From contig NZ_QKNX01000005.1 in the NCBI RefSeq assembly GCF_005239135.1, positions 124,001-188,000 on the forward strand: a stretch of 64,000 nucleotides of DNA, read 5' to 3'. Below, piece after piece: positions 35,357 through 44,349 of the stretch. Both the position numbers and the translations under genes were made by a program. Under the pieces are notes generated by a model that saw only the letters and a list, made by a program, of their open reading frames with translations, was not told where the DNA came from and did no database searches. Source of the DNA: Natronomonas salsuginis (lineage in GTDB: Archaea; Halobacteriota; Halobacteria; Halobacteriales; Haloarculaceae). The stretch's first letter is position 1, and every line of letters starts with the position of its first letter.

Positions 35357-36178
35357 ATGGAAACCCTCCTGAAATCGCGGTTGCTCCGATTCGTTGAGCA
35401 AGCGATGTACTTGGCACGTCGAGCTGTCGCTCGTTACTCCTCGAAGTTCTCAAAACGACGCTACACACTCCACCAGCACATCGTTCTACTCTGTCTCAAA
35501 GTTCGGAAGAACACGACCTACAGGACGCTCCTCGACGAACTCATCGAGATGCCCCGCATTCGGAAAGCCATCAATCTGGACGAACTCCCGTCACCCTCAA
35601 CGTTGTGTAAAGCGTGTAGCCGGCTCGATATGGCAGTCTGGCGTGTTATTCTCAACCTCTCAATTACGCTTCTCCCGACTAACGGTGTCGTCGGGATCGA
35701 CGCTTCCGGATTTGACCGCAGTTACGCCTCGAAGCACTACACGAAGCGAGCGAAATTGACGATTCAGCAGTTGAAAGTCACGCTTCTCGTAGGCACAAAG
35801 TCGAACGCGATTATCGACGTACACGTAACGACGACACGGAAACACGACTCACAGATTGCGCCGTCACTCATCAAGCGAAATTCCAGCGAAATAGCGGTTC
35901 TCCTTGGCGACAAAGGATATGACGACCAGAAGGTTCGTGCCCTAGCTCGAAAAGATGGTGTTCGTCCCCTGATCAAGCCCCGCGAGTTCTCGCCACTCCA
36001 CAAAGCGTGGAACGTTCGGTTGGACGGCGACCTCCACGGCCAACGGAGTCAGAACGAGACGGTGAACTCTCGCATCAAACGAAAGTACGGTGCATTCATT
36101 CGCTCAAGCCACTGGTGGAAGCAGTTCCGGGAACTCATTGTCGGCTGTCTCACTCACAACATCGACAAGACACTCTGA
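35357..36178 (+). CDS. IS5-family transposase
   Basis: 273 residues. DDE residues: GIDASGFDRSY (first Asp), LLGDKGYDDQK (second Asp) and the NETVNSRIKRKYG region (Glu). The C-terminus has WWKQFRELIVGCLTHNID, typical of haloarchaeal IS5 transposases. It begins about 50 bases inside the left inverted repeat. It appears intact. Confidence 0.88.
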   Translation: METLLKSRLLRFVEQAMYLARRAVARYSSKFSKRRYTLHQHIVLLCLKVRKNTTYRTLLDELIEMPRIRKAINLDELPSPSTLCKACSRLDMAVWRVILNLSITLLPTNGVVGIDASGFDRSYASKHYTKRAKLTIQQLKVTLLVGTKSNAIIDVHVTTTRKHDSQIAPSLIKRNSSEIAVLLGDKGYDDQKVRALARKDGVRPLIKPREFSPLHKAWNVRLDGDLHGQRSQNETVNSRIKRKYGAFIRSSHWWKQFRELIVGCLTHNIDKTL

Positions 36179-36200
36179 ACGTTAGATACAGAGGGCTCAA

Positions 36201-37109
36201 TTATCGGACGGCCCCAACTGCGTCAACACGCTCTTCGGCCTCAGTTAGTAGTGACTCAAGGTCGTCTGGTTTCCCTTCTAATTCGTAGAGCCGATCGATG
36301 TACCGTTCGTTTCCTGCCTCAGAATACGAGAAGCGACGATACAGGTCCATTACTGCGGCAACAGTCTCATCTGTTGTTTCGTGATGCCGAAGAAGTTGCA
36401 CTACGGGCGTCATATTGTCATCACGTAAATCTCGCTCCACGTCACGGATATCTTTGAACAAGAGGCGACGCGCACGGTACGTTCGGAGATCGTGGCGGAC
36501 CCGCGGTTTGGTTTCAGTGTCGAGGTCGGTGACGACGGCAGCTGTGTCTGCGAACGCATCGATGTCTCGGGATCGGTACGCATAGATCTGCTCGGCTGCT
36601 TGCTGTCGTTGATACTCCGCCCCAGCATCTTCCATCGACGCAAATAGCCGCTGTTCGACCAGGGGGATCTGGAATAGCGCGGTGAAATACTCGCGTAGCT
36701 GGTTTCCCACCTCGTCATGAGTTCCTGGTGGGCAGTTCTCGGCGAGGAGAACCGCCGAAAACAACGCGTTGACCGTGAGACCGATCCTGACCTGAGGCGT
36801 GAGTTCTTGCGTGTCTATGATATCATCGAGAACGTTAATACTGGCATCGAGTCCCGTAAGGAGTTGTGTCAGCGACTCCTCCAGCGGCTTGCCTAACTCC
36901 TGGGTATAGACTTTACAGACCGGGACCGTCCGGACGGACTTCCGTCCGCTCTCCCAGTCGTTGACGACCCCACGCAGGTGCGTATGGATCTCTGCGGTCG
37001 ATTCAATCGGAAGTTCTTCCCGCAACTGCCTTTCCCGGGCCGATACATCCTCGGCAAGGTCGGCGTAGTGTTGACCAATCTCGTCAGAGCCAACCGGATC
37101 TCCCATCAC
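36201..37109 (-). CDS. IS passenger gene: class 1 isoprenoid-synthase-like helical protein
   Basis: 302 residues, all-helical by composition. Two Asp-rich stretches recall class 1 isoprenoid synthases: INVLDDIIDTQELTPQVRIG (DDxxD) and LFKDIRDVERDLRDDNMTPV. They are spaced about 140 residues apart, as in prenyl diphosphate or terpene synthases. The N-terminus is a charged helical lead. It has its own promoter: a TATA-like ACATATAAG (plus reading, about 37133) lies about 25 bases before the start. It is convergent with the transposase, 22 bases apart. Substrate unknown; a non-catalytic relative is possible. Confidence 0.7.
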   Translation of the reverse strand: MMGDPVGSDEIGQHYADLAEDVSARERQLREELPIESTAEIHTHLRGVVNDWESGRKSVRTVPVCKVYTQELGKPLEESLTQLLTGLDASINVLDDIIDTQELTPQVRIGLTVNALFSAVLLAENCPPGTHDEVGNQLREYFTALFQIPLVEQRLFASMEDAGAEYQRQQAAEQIYAYRSRDIDAFADTAAVVTDLDTETKPRVRHDLRTYRARRLLFKDIRDVERDLRDDNMTPVVQLLRHHETTDETVAAVMDLYRRFSYSEAGNERYIDRLYELEGKPDDLESLLTEAEERVDAVGAVR

Positions 37110-37243
37110 GTTTTTTCTTGGCAGTCATAAATCACATATAAGACTGGTCATTCAGGAAGTATTACTAGTTGCTCTGTCTGCACACCTACCCAACAGCTGT
37201 TTCAGCGGGAAAGCTGTCGGAACAATAGGATTTCAACAGAGCC

Positions 37244-37251
37244 AGATTACT
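37244..37251. repeat. Target-site duplication, right copy (AGATTACT)
   Basis: Follows the right inverted repeat of the IS5-type element directly and equals 35297-35304. Confidence 0.9.
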
Positions 37252-37278
37252 CAATGATGGATTGTGTATTCTTGATAC

Positions 37279-37728
37279 TCATTGTTCGTTCATTTGTGTC
37301 ACGACAGGACACTCAGCATTCAACAAGACCTTCTGAGCTGTGTCCCCAAATAACGCTTTCCCAGTAGGCGATCGACGCCGTCCGCTTATGACGAGAAAGC
37401 GAGGGGCAAGAGAGTCAACTTCTGACAAAATTTCTTGTGCGACATCTCCCATACGCCCCCGACCTTCGAGTTGTTGCGAATCCATATCATCGACCGTCTC
37501 CAGCACGAAGTCCTCGGCGAAGTCTGCCGCGGCATCCGCGGCCTGTGTAAACGAATAGTCCCGAAACTCGGGTATACTTTTTAAAGACTCTTTATGTGCC
37601 TCAAAATCTTCCTCCGGAATTACGTGTAAAGCAACAAGAGTGTCATCATATGCTTCCGCAAGATTGAACGCGATTCTGGCGACGATTCTGGACCGTTCAT
37701 CTTCATCAATTGCAGCGAGTATTGCCAT
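37279..37728 (-). CDS. Universal stress protein (single UspA domain)
   Basis: 149 residues from the ATG at 37728 (MAILAAIDEDERSRIV). Features: AEAYDDTLVALHVIPEEDFE in strand 2, and the ATP-loop region VISGRRRSPTGKALFGDTAQ ending in ECPVVTQM. It is a compact UspA with the glycine-rich loop partly kept. The frame continues upstream into a transposase remnant, which is not part of the gene. Confidence 0.82.
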   Translation of the reverse strand: MAILAAIDEDERSRIVARIAFNLAEAYDDTLVALHVIPEEDFEAHKESLKSIPEFRDYSFTQAADAAADFAEDFVLETVDDMDSQQLEGRGRMGDVAQEILSEVDSLAPRFLVISGRRRSPTGKALFGDTAQKVLLNAECPVVTQMNEQ

Positions 37729-37759
37729 ACCAGTATTCTTCATCCAAAACGGCAAATAG

Positions 37760-37935
37760 ATTTGCATACTCGGTGGCGCGTTCGAAGTTTCGCACCATTG
37801 ATCCCATGACAAGTTCGCGGAATTGACCGAACCACGTTCTCGCCCACAGCGTCTCACCGTGTCGCTGCCGCAAACCGAAAAACACCGACGCCACGTTCGA
37901 GCGAGTGAATAAACTGCCGGTAAACTCATCCGTTG
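37760..37935 (-). pseudogene. IS5-type transposase C-terminal remnant
   Basis: The minus strand encodes VFFGLRQRHGETLWARTW followed by FGQFRELVMGSMVRNFERA, the C-terminal signature of haloarchaeal IS5 transposases. The rest of the gene is missing. It is a different lineage from the transposase at 35357. Confidence 0.65.
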
Positions 37936-38016
37936 GCTCCGACTTCGGAACTGATCAGGCTCCCCTGTTCTGAGACCGAGAAAGGGTAGCGTTGGATCGT
38001 TGCGGCCCGTGGGTTA

Positions 38017-38060
38017 ATTAACCAACAGGCGCTCGCTTTCTGGGCCCAATGTTGGTTAAT
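38017..38060. repeat. Paired inverted repeat ATTAACCAACA/TGTTGGTTAAT (copy a)
   Basis: Arms at 38017-38027 (ATTAACCAACA) and 38050-38060 (TGTTGGTTAAT) with 22 bases between. Perfect 11-bp inverted match. No intact gene follows: 100 bases later an IS6 element begins. The same arm pair occurs at 55643, 57244 and 58275. A GCGCCC...GGGCGC hairpin follows at about 38077. Confidence 0.75.
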
Positions 38061-38161
38061 GATATGTTGTTTTTGCGCCCGTCAGATGGGCGCAGGGCAC
38101 CAGACAATGCAGGCGATCGTCGATGAGAGCCTCGATTCGAGGTGATCGAAATGGATGATCC

Positions 38162-38857
38162 GGTAGTGTTCAGATAAGCTGATTCCATGCGAAAACGAAG
38201 GATCGAAGCCAATTGTCGGCGGTGTCTGCTTCGGCGTTGCTGAAACAGTTTGAGAAACTGGTGTTCGTCGTTTTATCTCTCAAAATAGACGTTCGACACT
38301 ATTCCGATGTCTATGTTTTTCATATCTGAAATCGAGGCTGTGACGGCGACAGGCGTATTTCAATGAGTGGTAACCATCGATGAGAAACACGGCGTTGCCA
38401 ACGTCGTGTTTCTCGCGGAGTTCAGCAAAGAACGTTTGAGCGATTACGCTGTTTGTGGTTGGTTCAAGCGTTGTATACAGTAATTCGTTTGTTTCGGGAT
38501 CGATAGCAGCGTACAGCCAATACTGCTCGTCGTTGAGTCGGATCACAGTTCCGTCGACCGCGACGTGATCCGGACTCCGACCAGATTCAGGCTGTGGCTC
38601 TGCTTTGTGAATCCAGTTGTGAACGGTGGACCGAGCTCGACTGACACCGAATATTTCAAGAATCGAAACGGTATTCGAAAGTGATAAGCCAGCATGATGG
38701 AGCTGAATACCGAGCTTCATCAGCAGTTTCGGTGTCGCCTCTCGTTCCACAAAACCTAACTCGATATCGCTCAAACAGCTGTCGAGGCGGTCGTTTTCGG
38801 GCATAGAGCACTCAGAAAACGAACCGCCTCACTCTTCATCCTTATCTGAACACCGCC
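38162..38857 (-). mobile_element. IS6-family insertion sequence
   Basis: About 696 bases with imperfect terminal repeats: GGTAGTGTTCAGATAAG at 38162 and the complement of GGCGGTGTTCAGATAAG ending at 38857. No matching target duplication flanks it, so one end may have recombined. Confidence 0.75.
38170..38804 (-). pseudogene. IS6-family transposase, dead
   Basis: The first 174 residues read normally, with the DDE domain (HVAVDGTVIRLNDEQYW, FLIDGYHSLKYACRR, RHRNSVERLF). Then a TGA replaces an expected Arg codon (CGA in the conserved ERLFREIKRRT), and a one-base deletion follows a few codons later. The last frame carries TSFSNCFSNAEADTADNW and ends FAWNQLI at 38170. Transposition from this copy would need help from another. 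Confidence 0.85.
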
Positions 38858-38905
38858 CCTTAGGCGGAGCACACTTATTTAAACAGGCATCCGGAACAGC
38901 CGTGT

Positions 38906-39973
38906 ATGCGTGCTGCAGTCTACCACGGTCAACGAGACGTGCGAGTCGAAAACGTCGAACCCCGGTCCGTCGGTCCGAACGACGTGGCAATCGAGGTCGC
39001 CTACTGCGGTATCTGTGGCTCCGACGTCCACGAGTACGCGGCCGGCCCCATCGCGATTCCGGATGAGAATACGCACTCGCTCACCGACGAAACCCTACCA
39101 CTAACGCTGGGCCACGAGTTCAGCGGGACCGTGAGCGACGCGGGGGAAGCCGTCGATGACGTCACTGTCGGTGACCGCGTCACGGTCAACCCGGCTATCT
39201 GGTGTGGCGAATGCCGGTTCTGTCAGGAGGGCAATTACCACCGCTGTGTCTCCGGCGGGAGTATCGGCCTCGCTGGATGGGGTGGTGGTCTCGCCGAACG
39301 AGCCGTGGTCCCTGCCTCGCAAGTCGTCCCCGTCCCCGACGACGTTGGCCTCGATTATGCCACACTCACCGAACCGTACGCCGTCGCACTGCACGCCGTC
39401 CGTCGGTCGAGCCTCCAGTCCGGTGACGACTGCGCCGTCTTCGGTGCCGGACCGATCGGCCTCGGCATCGCCCAGACCAGTCGGTTGGCCGGGGCGAGGC
39501 GCGTCTACGTGAGCGAACCGCAGGACGGCCGTCGGGCCGTCGCCGACGAACTCGGCATGAGAGGCATCGACCCGACCGATGTCGACCCCGTCCGCTGGAT
39601 ATCGAGTCGGACGAACGGAGGTACTGACGTGGCCTACGAGGCGGCAGGCGTCGAACCGGCGCTCGAAACCGCAATCCGGACGACGATCCGCGGTGGCGAG
39701 GTACTGCTCGTCAGCGTGTTCGAAGACGAGGCGACGATTCAGCCGAACTACCTGATGATGGCCGAGCGGTCGATCGTCGGCTCGATCGCCTACCGGACCG
39801 GGCCACGGGCCGCCGAATATGAGTTCGCGGCCGTGCTGGAGGCGCTATCGGACGACCGACTCGACCCAGATCCGCTCGTCACGAAGCGGATCGACCTCGA
39901 CGACGTGGTCGAAGACGGCTTCGAAGCGCTCACCGAACCGGGCGAACAGGTGAAGATCCTCGTCTCGCCCTGA
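38906..39973 (+). CDS. Zinc-dependent alcohol dehydrogenase, 2,3-butanediol dehydrogenase type
   Basis: 355 residues. Catalytic zinc ligands in YCGICGSDVHE and LTLGHEFSGT; structural zinc site CGECRFCQEGNYHRC; nucleotide fold GAGPIGLGIAQTSRLAGA with an acidic residue after strand 2 (YVSEPQ), which suggests NAD. The PIAIP...NTHS insert near residue 50 is typical of (R,R)-butanediol dehydrogenases. It oxidises a secondary alcohol or diol. A TATA element (TTATTTAAAC) about 28 bases before the ATG marks a leaderless promoter. It stands alone beside IS6. Confidence 0.9.
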   Translation: MRAAVYHGQRDVRVENVEPRSVGPNDVAIEVAYCGICGSDVHEYAAGPIAIPDENTHSLTDETLPLTLGHEFSGTVSDAGEAVDDVTVGDRVTVNPAIWCGECRFCQEGNYHRCVSGGSIGLAGWGGGLAERAVVPASQVVPVPDDVGLDYATLTEPYAVALHAVRRSSLQSGDDCAVFGAGPIGLGIAQTSRLAGARRVYVSEPQDGRRAVADELGMRGIDPTDVDPVRWISSRTNGGTDVAYEAAGVEPALETAIRTTIRGGEVLLVSVFEDEATIQPNYLMMAERSIVGSIAYRTGPRAAEYEFAAVLEALSDDRLDPDPLVTKRIDLDDVVEDGFEALTEPGEQVKILVSP

Positions 39974-40130
39974 CGGCAGCAAGTTAGGTCGAGCGAGGAT
40001 GCGGATCGCTGCCTCGGTGATAGTCGGTGCCTGTGCCATCGGTCCCTCTTCTTTCTCGGTTCTACGATGGCTCTCTATACAAAAGGCTAGACCGTCGTGC
40101 TCGTCAATATCCTTCCGTAGTGGGCGGAAT

Positions 40131-40433
40131 TCAGGGTTCAGTACGAACTGCATCGGTGGTTGCCAGTAGTTCATCGAGGAATGCTGTGACGAGATCATTC
40201 GGGTCTCGAGGAAGGCCGTCCGGCGGCTCTTCCCAGAGTTCGACTGTAAATTCTCGTGTTTCCGTTACTCGTCCCGTACTGGCGATAACCATCAGAATCG
40301 CGTGCTGATAGATCACGATCGTCCGCTGGTCGTCGACATCAAGATATTCGACTGCGGCCGCCTCGAGTGCTGCTGGGATATCCACCGGCTCGTCCAGAGT
40401 GCAATCCTGGACCGGCTCATCCTCATCCGTCAT
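40131..40433 (-). CDS. Small acidic protein of unknown function
   Basis: 100 residues from the ATG at 40433 (MTDEDEPVQDCTLDEPVD). Acidic, with an alpha/beta pattern (RTIVIYQHAILMVIASTG, EFTVELWEEPP). No family recognised, but composition and codon use look like a real haloarchaeal gene. An ATG at 40460 is in frame. Confidence 0.55.
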   Translation of the reverse strand: MTDEDEPVQDCTLDEPVDIPAALEAAAVEYLDVDDQRTIVIYQHAILMVIASTGRVTETREFTVELWEEPPDGLPRDPNDLVTAFLDELLATTDAVRTEP

Positions 40434-40639
40434 GGCCGATGCTACCACCCGTTCGTACAAGTATGCGCGGACCGCATGATTCCTGCAGGTTCGTCCGCTC
40501 CGCTGTTGATTCGCTCACGCGTATTGACGGACTATGATAGTGGCGAGTGGATCGTATTGGGATGTACACGAGTACGACGAGCTTCTGTCGACAGCTCTGT
40601 CCACCCTGCAACCTAGCCGGACTGGGGATTTTAAGCTCT

Positions 40640-41066
40640 CAGCAGCGAGAGTATAGATACGTCGTTCAGCGGAAACTGGCACACACTCCTCGAAGCGGCC
40701 GAGGAGCTTTCTTCGGATGCCACTCTCATCACACCGCTTTCACACACGAAGTTTCGTATCACCGATATACAAGAACACCGCGTCATCATCGAAATTCTGA
40801 CTCGGACGATTCTCAGCCGCTCCAGCGCGACCAGTTCGAAACGCTCTATCGACGCGTTCAGGATGCGAGTGGCGGCTTTGAGCTTGACCGGCTTCCGCCG
40901 GATGCCGAACCCTATGCTGCCATGCTAACGCTCCATCCGTAATTCGAGATTGACGAGGATGCCGGGATACTCGTTGAAACGGACGCTCCAGATTCGACCC
41001 AGGCGATTGATGATGGCCCTGCCGAGACTGCCGATAGAACTGAGCCGGATGTCGGCGTCTATACTA
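40640..41066 (+). pseudogene. Fragment of an unrecognised haloarchaeal gene, frameshifted and with a stop
   Basis: One frame reads NWHTLLEAAEELSSDATLIT then FRITDIQEHRVIIE. About 40795 the sense moves to another frame with SQPLQRDQFETLYRRVQDAS and LPPDAEPYAAMLTLHP. A TAA interrupts it at about 40940, after which FEIDEDAGILVETDAP continues. No start codon precedes it. Its right side is cut by the TnpB element. Confidence 0.55.
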
Positions 41067-42495
41067 GAAGGGCGAGGGCGAGTACCCCGACCTACCGTGG
41101 TCGGGGATGAAGCCTGACACTCGACCAACCCATAACCTGTAGTCCATATGTTTACAATACCGCAGTACCACGATTCAAATATGCAGAAGTCGCTGACCAA
41201 AACACTCGTCTTCGAACTTGACCCCGACGAGAATGGTCCGCAACTTCTGAACGACGCCTTCCTCGAATCCCGCCGCACATATAACGAAACAATCCGCAGA
41301 GCGAAACACGGTGATGACTGGGGAGAAATTCGAGAGGACTTGGAGTCCGACGCTGACCTCGTGAATAACACGGCGCAACTCGTCGTACAGAAATCGCTGG
41401 GAGCGATGGAGAACTACTACGAGTACGACGACTACAACCAACCTAGCCACACCAAAGACGGTGCGTATCCGCTCCGGTCGAACTACGAGGAAGGCTACAA
41501 CCTGTTCCTCGAAGACGACTGCATCCGCTACCGAATTAGCGCGAAGCCGTACCACCCGGTGAAGGGAACTCTCCACGGTTCTCCCGATGCCCTTGGACAA
41601 CTCCGAACCGCTATCGAATCGGATGCGTGGCGTGTCGGTACAGCGGAAGCCATGAAGCGTAACGGCAACTACGAACTCCACATCAACATCACCCACACGG
41701 AGGCAAGCGTTCGGGACAAGCAGGACTCAACAGACGGTGATTGGTGTGGACATCAACGAGGACTGTGTTGCTCTCGCCGCGCTCGATGAATACGACATCG
41801 TTAATTCGGTTGTCATCGACTACCCGGAAATCAAGGAAGAACGACATCGATACTTCACGATGCGGAAACGGATGCAGAACGCCGAGAAGTTATCGTTCGA
41901 CCGGGCGTTCGAGCAAAAAGAAGAACGGTTCGTCCATGACCAACTCCACAAAGTATCACGACGAGTGGTGGAGTGGGTGTCGCAGTTCGACTGTCCTGTC
42001 ATCGTCTTTGAAGACCTCAAAGAGATGCGGGACTCGATTGACTACGGCACCCGGCTGAACCGTCGTCTCCACAGTCTCCCGTTCCGCAAACTCCGGGATT
42101 TCATCACGTACAAGGCCGCGTTTCAAGACATCCCGAGCGAGGAGATTAAACCTGAATATACGAGTCAGTCGTGTTCGCTCACTGAGTGTGAGCATACGAC
42201 TCGTGCAAATCGGGACAAGAAGCGGTTCAAGTGTGTGGAGTGTGGGCGACAAGACCACGCTGACCGGAATGCGGCTATCAACGTCGCCAAGAAAGGGTTG
42301 GAGAAACTGAATCGAGATGTGCCTGCTCTCAAGACGCTTCCCAACGTACGAAAGATGCGACGGCAGGCATCGGGCTGTGTGAACCAGCCGACCGTAACCC
42401 ACGACACCGCTATAGGTCATCACGCCGATGGTGTCGCGGGTGTGTCCGATTAATCCACAGGAAGCCACGGGCCACCGCGCCCGTGGTAGTTCACG
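41066..42495 (+). mobile_element. IS200/IS605-group element with tnpB only (IS1341 type)
   Basis: A tnpB-only element. The left side has a hairpin (CCCCGACC...GGTCGGGG at 41081-41106); the right side has CCACGGGC...GCCCGTGG at about 42466-42488 after the tnpB stop. Hairpins at both ends are typical of this group. There is no tnpA. It separates two gene fragments, at 40640 and 42490. Confidence 0.65.
41181..42453 (+). pseudogene. tnpB: TnpB (RNA-guided nuclease family) with one frameshift
   Basis: The N-terminal part (MQKSLTKTLVFELDPDENG) is in one frame to about 41740. There the frame breaks inside TDG|VIGVDINEDC, and the rest runs in a second frame to 42453. RuvC residues are all present: GVDINED, VIVFEDLKEM and DHADRNAAIN, with a zinc finger (CSLTECEHT ... 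CVECGRQD). One missing base separates an otherwise complete protein, so the damage is recent or a read error. The 3' part and hairpin may encode an omega-RNA. Confidence 0.8.
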
Positions 42496-43051
42496 CTGAT
42501 GCGCTCCTGTTGATCGACGCAATAGAACGCCACGATCCGACCCGCATGAACACCTTGGAGACGGAGACCCTCATCGACCTTTACACGCTACTCTCGGACG
42601 TGCAACGTGGCGCGAACGACCTTCGGAAAGACATCGCCGGCAGCCTCCTTGATCGCGTCCATCACGACCAGCCAGTTCATGCCCAGTGCGGCTCCGTCCA
42701 GCGAACTTCTCGCCGCTCGAACTCACTGAAGGACGATACAGAGGTCCTCGCCGCGGTGGAGGATGCCGGTATCGATCGGGATCGTGTACTCGGCGTTGAC
42801 CCGGACAAGGTCGATGACGCACTTGACGTGACTGACCGCCACGAGCAGGACGTCTACGACATTGACGAGCGGGCGTACGTCAGGAAGGCCGACGTCAACG
42901 AGGACGTGAAAGCGACGTGATTGCAGGGATTGAAGGACCGACTCGCGACCACTGAAAGCGAGGAGGCGGATGTCCTCCGTAGCGAGATTGAGGACTTGGA
43001 AGAGCGGATCGACGAACTCACGAGCTTTCGTACTGGTTCCGAGGTGCAGTG
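42490..43051 (+). pseudogene. Truncated gene of unknown function with an in-frame TGA
   Basis: The frame runs from the TnpB element end as LLLIDAIERHDPTRMNTLET, LSDVQRGANDLRKDIAG, SVQRTSRRSNSLKDDTEV and AYVRKADVNEDVKAT. A TGA follows at about 42918, and the same frame continues LQGLKDRLATTESEEADVLR and IEDLEERIDELTSF to a stop at 43051. The TGA probably replaced an Arg CGA. The 5' end is cut by the element. Helical, DNA-binding-like composition; no family recognised. Confidence 0.55.
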
Positions 43052-43144
43052 AGGAATGACGAGTATCGCTGCCGGGTAACGCTCGCAGCAGATCCGGCGG
43101 CGACAGCTTCTCAATCGAACATTCCTAGCTGACTGCGAGTCCGA

Positions 43145-43813
43145 TCAGTCGAGGCGATCAAGCGAGCCATAGAGCTCCTCGTTCTGAATGTGGGTGCAGA
43201 ACTGCGCGCAGAGCCGACAGCAGTTCGCGGCATCGCTGAACGTCCGGACACCGGCGTCCCAACGTGCGTGGACGGCGCCAAGCATTGCACTTCGAACCGA
43301 TGGTTCGGTCGCGACCATGACCCGCCGTGTGCGCTCTGGTGGCGTCGCGTCGGTTGCCGGCCCCTGCATTCCAGCTGTCGACAGAATATCCTCGAGGACG
43401 CTGCCGATCTCGATTCCAACACCGAGATTATCGCCGACCTGTGGGGCGATGAAAATCGTTGCATTACTCGCCTGCGCAAAGGCGATACTCTGTGTGGCAG
43501 CATCCATCTTGTCGAGCGGGATTCCCACGTCGATCGCGAGGAAGGCATTGAAGCCACGATCGCGGAGACAATCCCGCGTTTCCTGGAGGAGCCGCAAGAC
43601 ATCATCTTCGGCGTACTCGCCGCTGGTCTCGTCCCACGTCGCAAACGACGGGGCATCGGTTTTGATATCGGCGTCCGCCGGCAGCAGCGCGTCGACATCG
43701 AACGTCCGGTATGGGCCCATCAAATAGACGAGAAACTGTTCCCGCTGGACTGGAGCGAGCGCAGCTGAATCACCGGCGGCACGGGGGAGGTTGTCGATAA
43801 TCCGTTGCCGCAT
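43145..43813 (-). CDS. DUF7509-like protein, possible nucleoside deoxyribosyltransferase fold
   Basis: 222 residues. Pieces resemble the Rossmann-like fold of nucleoside 2-deoxyribosyltransferases and TIR-related proteins: VYLMGPYRTFD near the start, FLAIDVGIPLDKMD, and FIAPQVGDNLGVGIEIGSVLE, where the Glu would be catalytic. The C-terminus has a Cys/His group (ANCCRLCAQFCTHIQN) that could bind zinc. It is divergent from the winged-helix gene at 43926 with about 110 bases between, so the two may form a regulated pair. The enzyme role is a weak inference. Confidence 0.55.
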   Translation of the reverse strand: MRQRIIDNLPRAAGDSAALAPVQREQFLVYLMGPYRTFDVDALLPADADIKTDAPSFATWDETSGEYAEDDVLRLLQETRDCLRDRGFNAFLAIDVGIPLDKMDAATQSIAFAQASNATIFIAPQVGDNLGVGIEIGSVLEDILSTAGMQGPATDATPPERTRRVMVATEPSVRSAMLGAVHARWDAGVRTFSDAANCCRLCAQFCTHIQNEELYGSLDRLD

Positions 43814-43925
43814 TCGACTCGTCGATTCGGAACGGCAGTGTATAAATATCGGTGTTTTCAGGAATATTCTAGTCGAGAACGACTAAGTACGTGGCGTCCC
43901 AACGTAGGACCTGAGGCACCCTCAG

Positions 43926-44318
43926 ATGTCTGAAACCAATCACCAGCCAACAGAGGAGGTTCGCCAGCCGGAGCCACCTCTTCCCGAAGATAGCGGGCTG
44001 ACGCTCGAGGAGTACCTCGCGATGCAACAGGCGATCGGTCACCCGACGCGGTTCCGGATCCTCCGCACGCTCGTCGCCAACGACGAGCTGAGTGCTGCCG
44101 ATCTCAAGGCCGCGGTCGATGTCGAATCCCACAATTTCCACTACCATCTCGACGAACTGGTCGACGTCGGGCTCGTCGACAAGCGACAGCGACGGACCGC
44201 CGACAGCCAGGGCTTTTACACGTACTATCGGCCGACAGCGATGGGGCGCGGCATCCTCGAGCACGGCGTTGAGGAACTGATGCGCCGTGAACGCGAATTC
44301 AACGACGCTTATTCATGA
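43926..44318 (+). CDS. ArsR-like winged-helix regulator
   Basis: 130 residues. A proline-rich acidic lead is followed by a winged helix: AIGHPTRFRILRTLVANDEL, SAADLKAAVDVESHNFHYHL as the recognition part, and VDVGLVDKRQRRTADSQG as the wing. It ends with a helical dimerisation tail. Divergent from the DUF7509-like gene. Confidence 0.8.
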   Translation: MSETNHQPTEEVRQPEPPLPEDSGLTLEEYLAMQQAIGHPTRFRILRTLVANDELSAADLKAAVDVESHNFHYHLDELVDVGLVDKRQRRTADSQGFYTYYRPTAMGRGILEHGVEELMRREREFNDAYS

Positions 44319-44349
44319 TATCCTCCTCCGCGTTAGTCGCAGGAGGACG

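Larger units (their letters stand above)
35305..37243 (+). mobile_element. IS5-type (ISH1-like) insertion sequence carrying a passenger gene
   Basis: 1939 bases bounded by perfect 17-base inverted repeats, GGCTCTGTTGAAATCCT at 35305 and its complement ending at 37243, and flanked by the 8-bp duplication AGATTACT. It encodes a transposase (35357-36178) and, convergent to it, a 302-residue passenger gene (36201-37109). ISH1-type elements are normally about 1.1 kb with only the transposase. The exact duplication shows the whole 1.9 kb moved as one unit. Confidence 0.9.
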
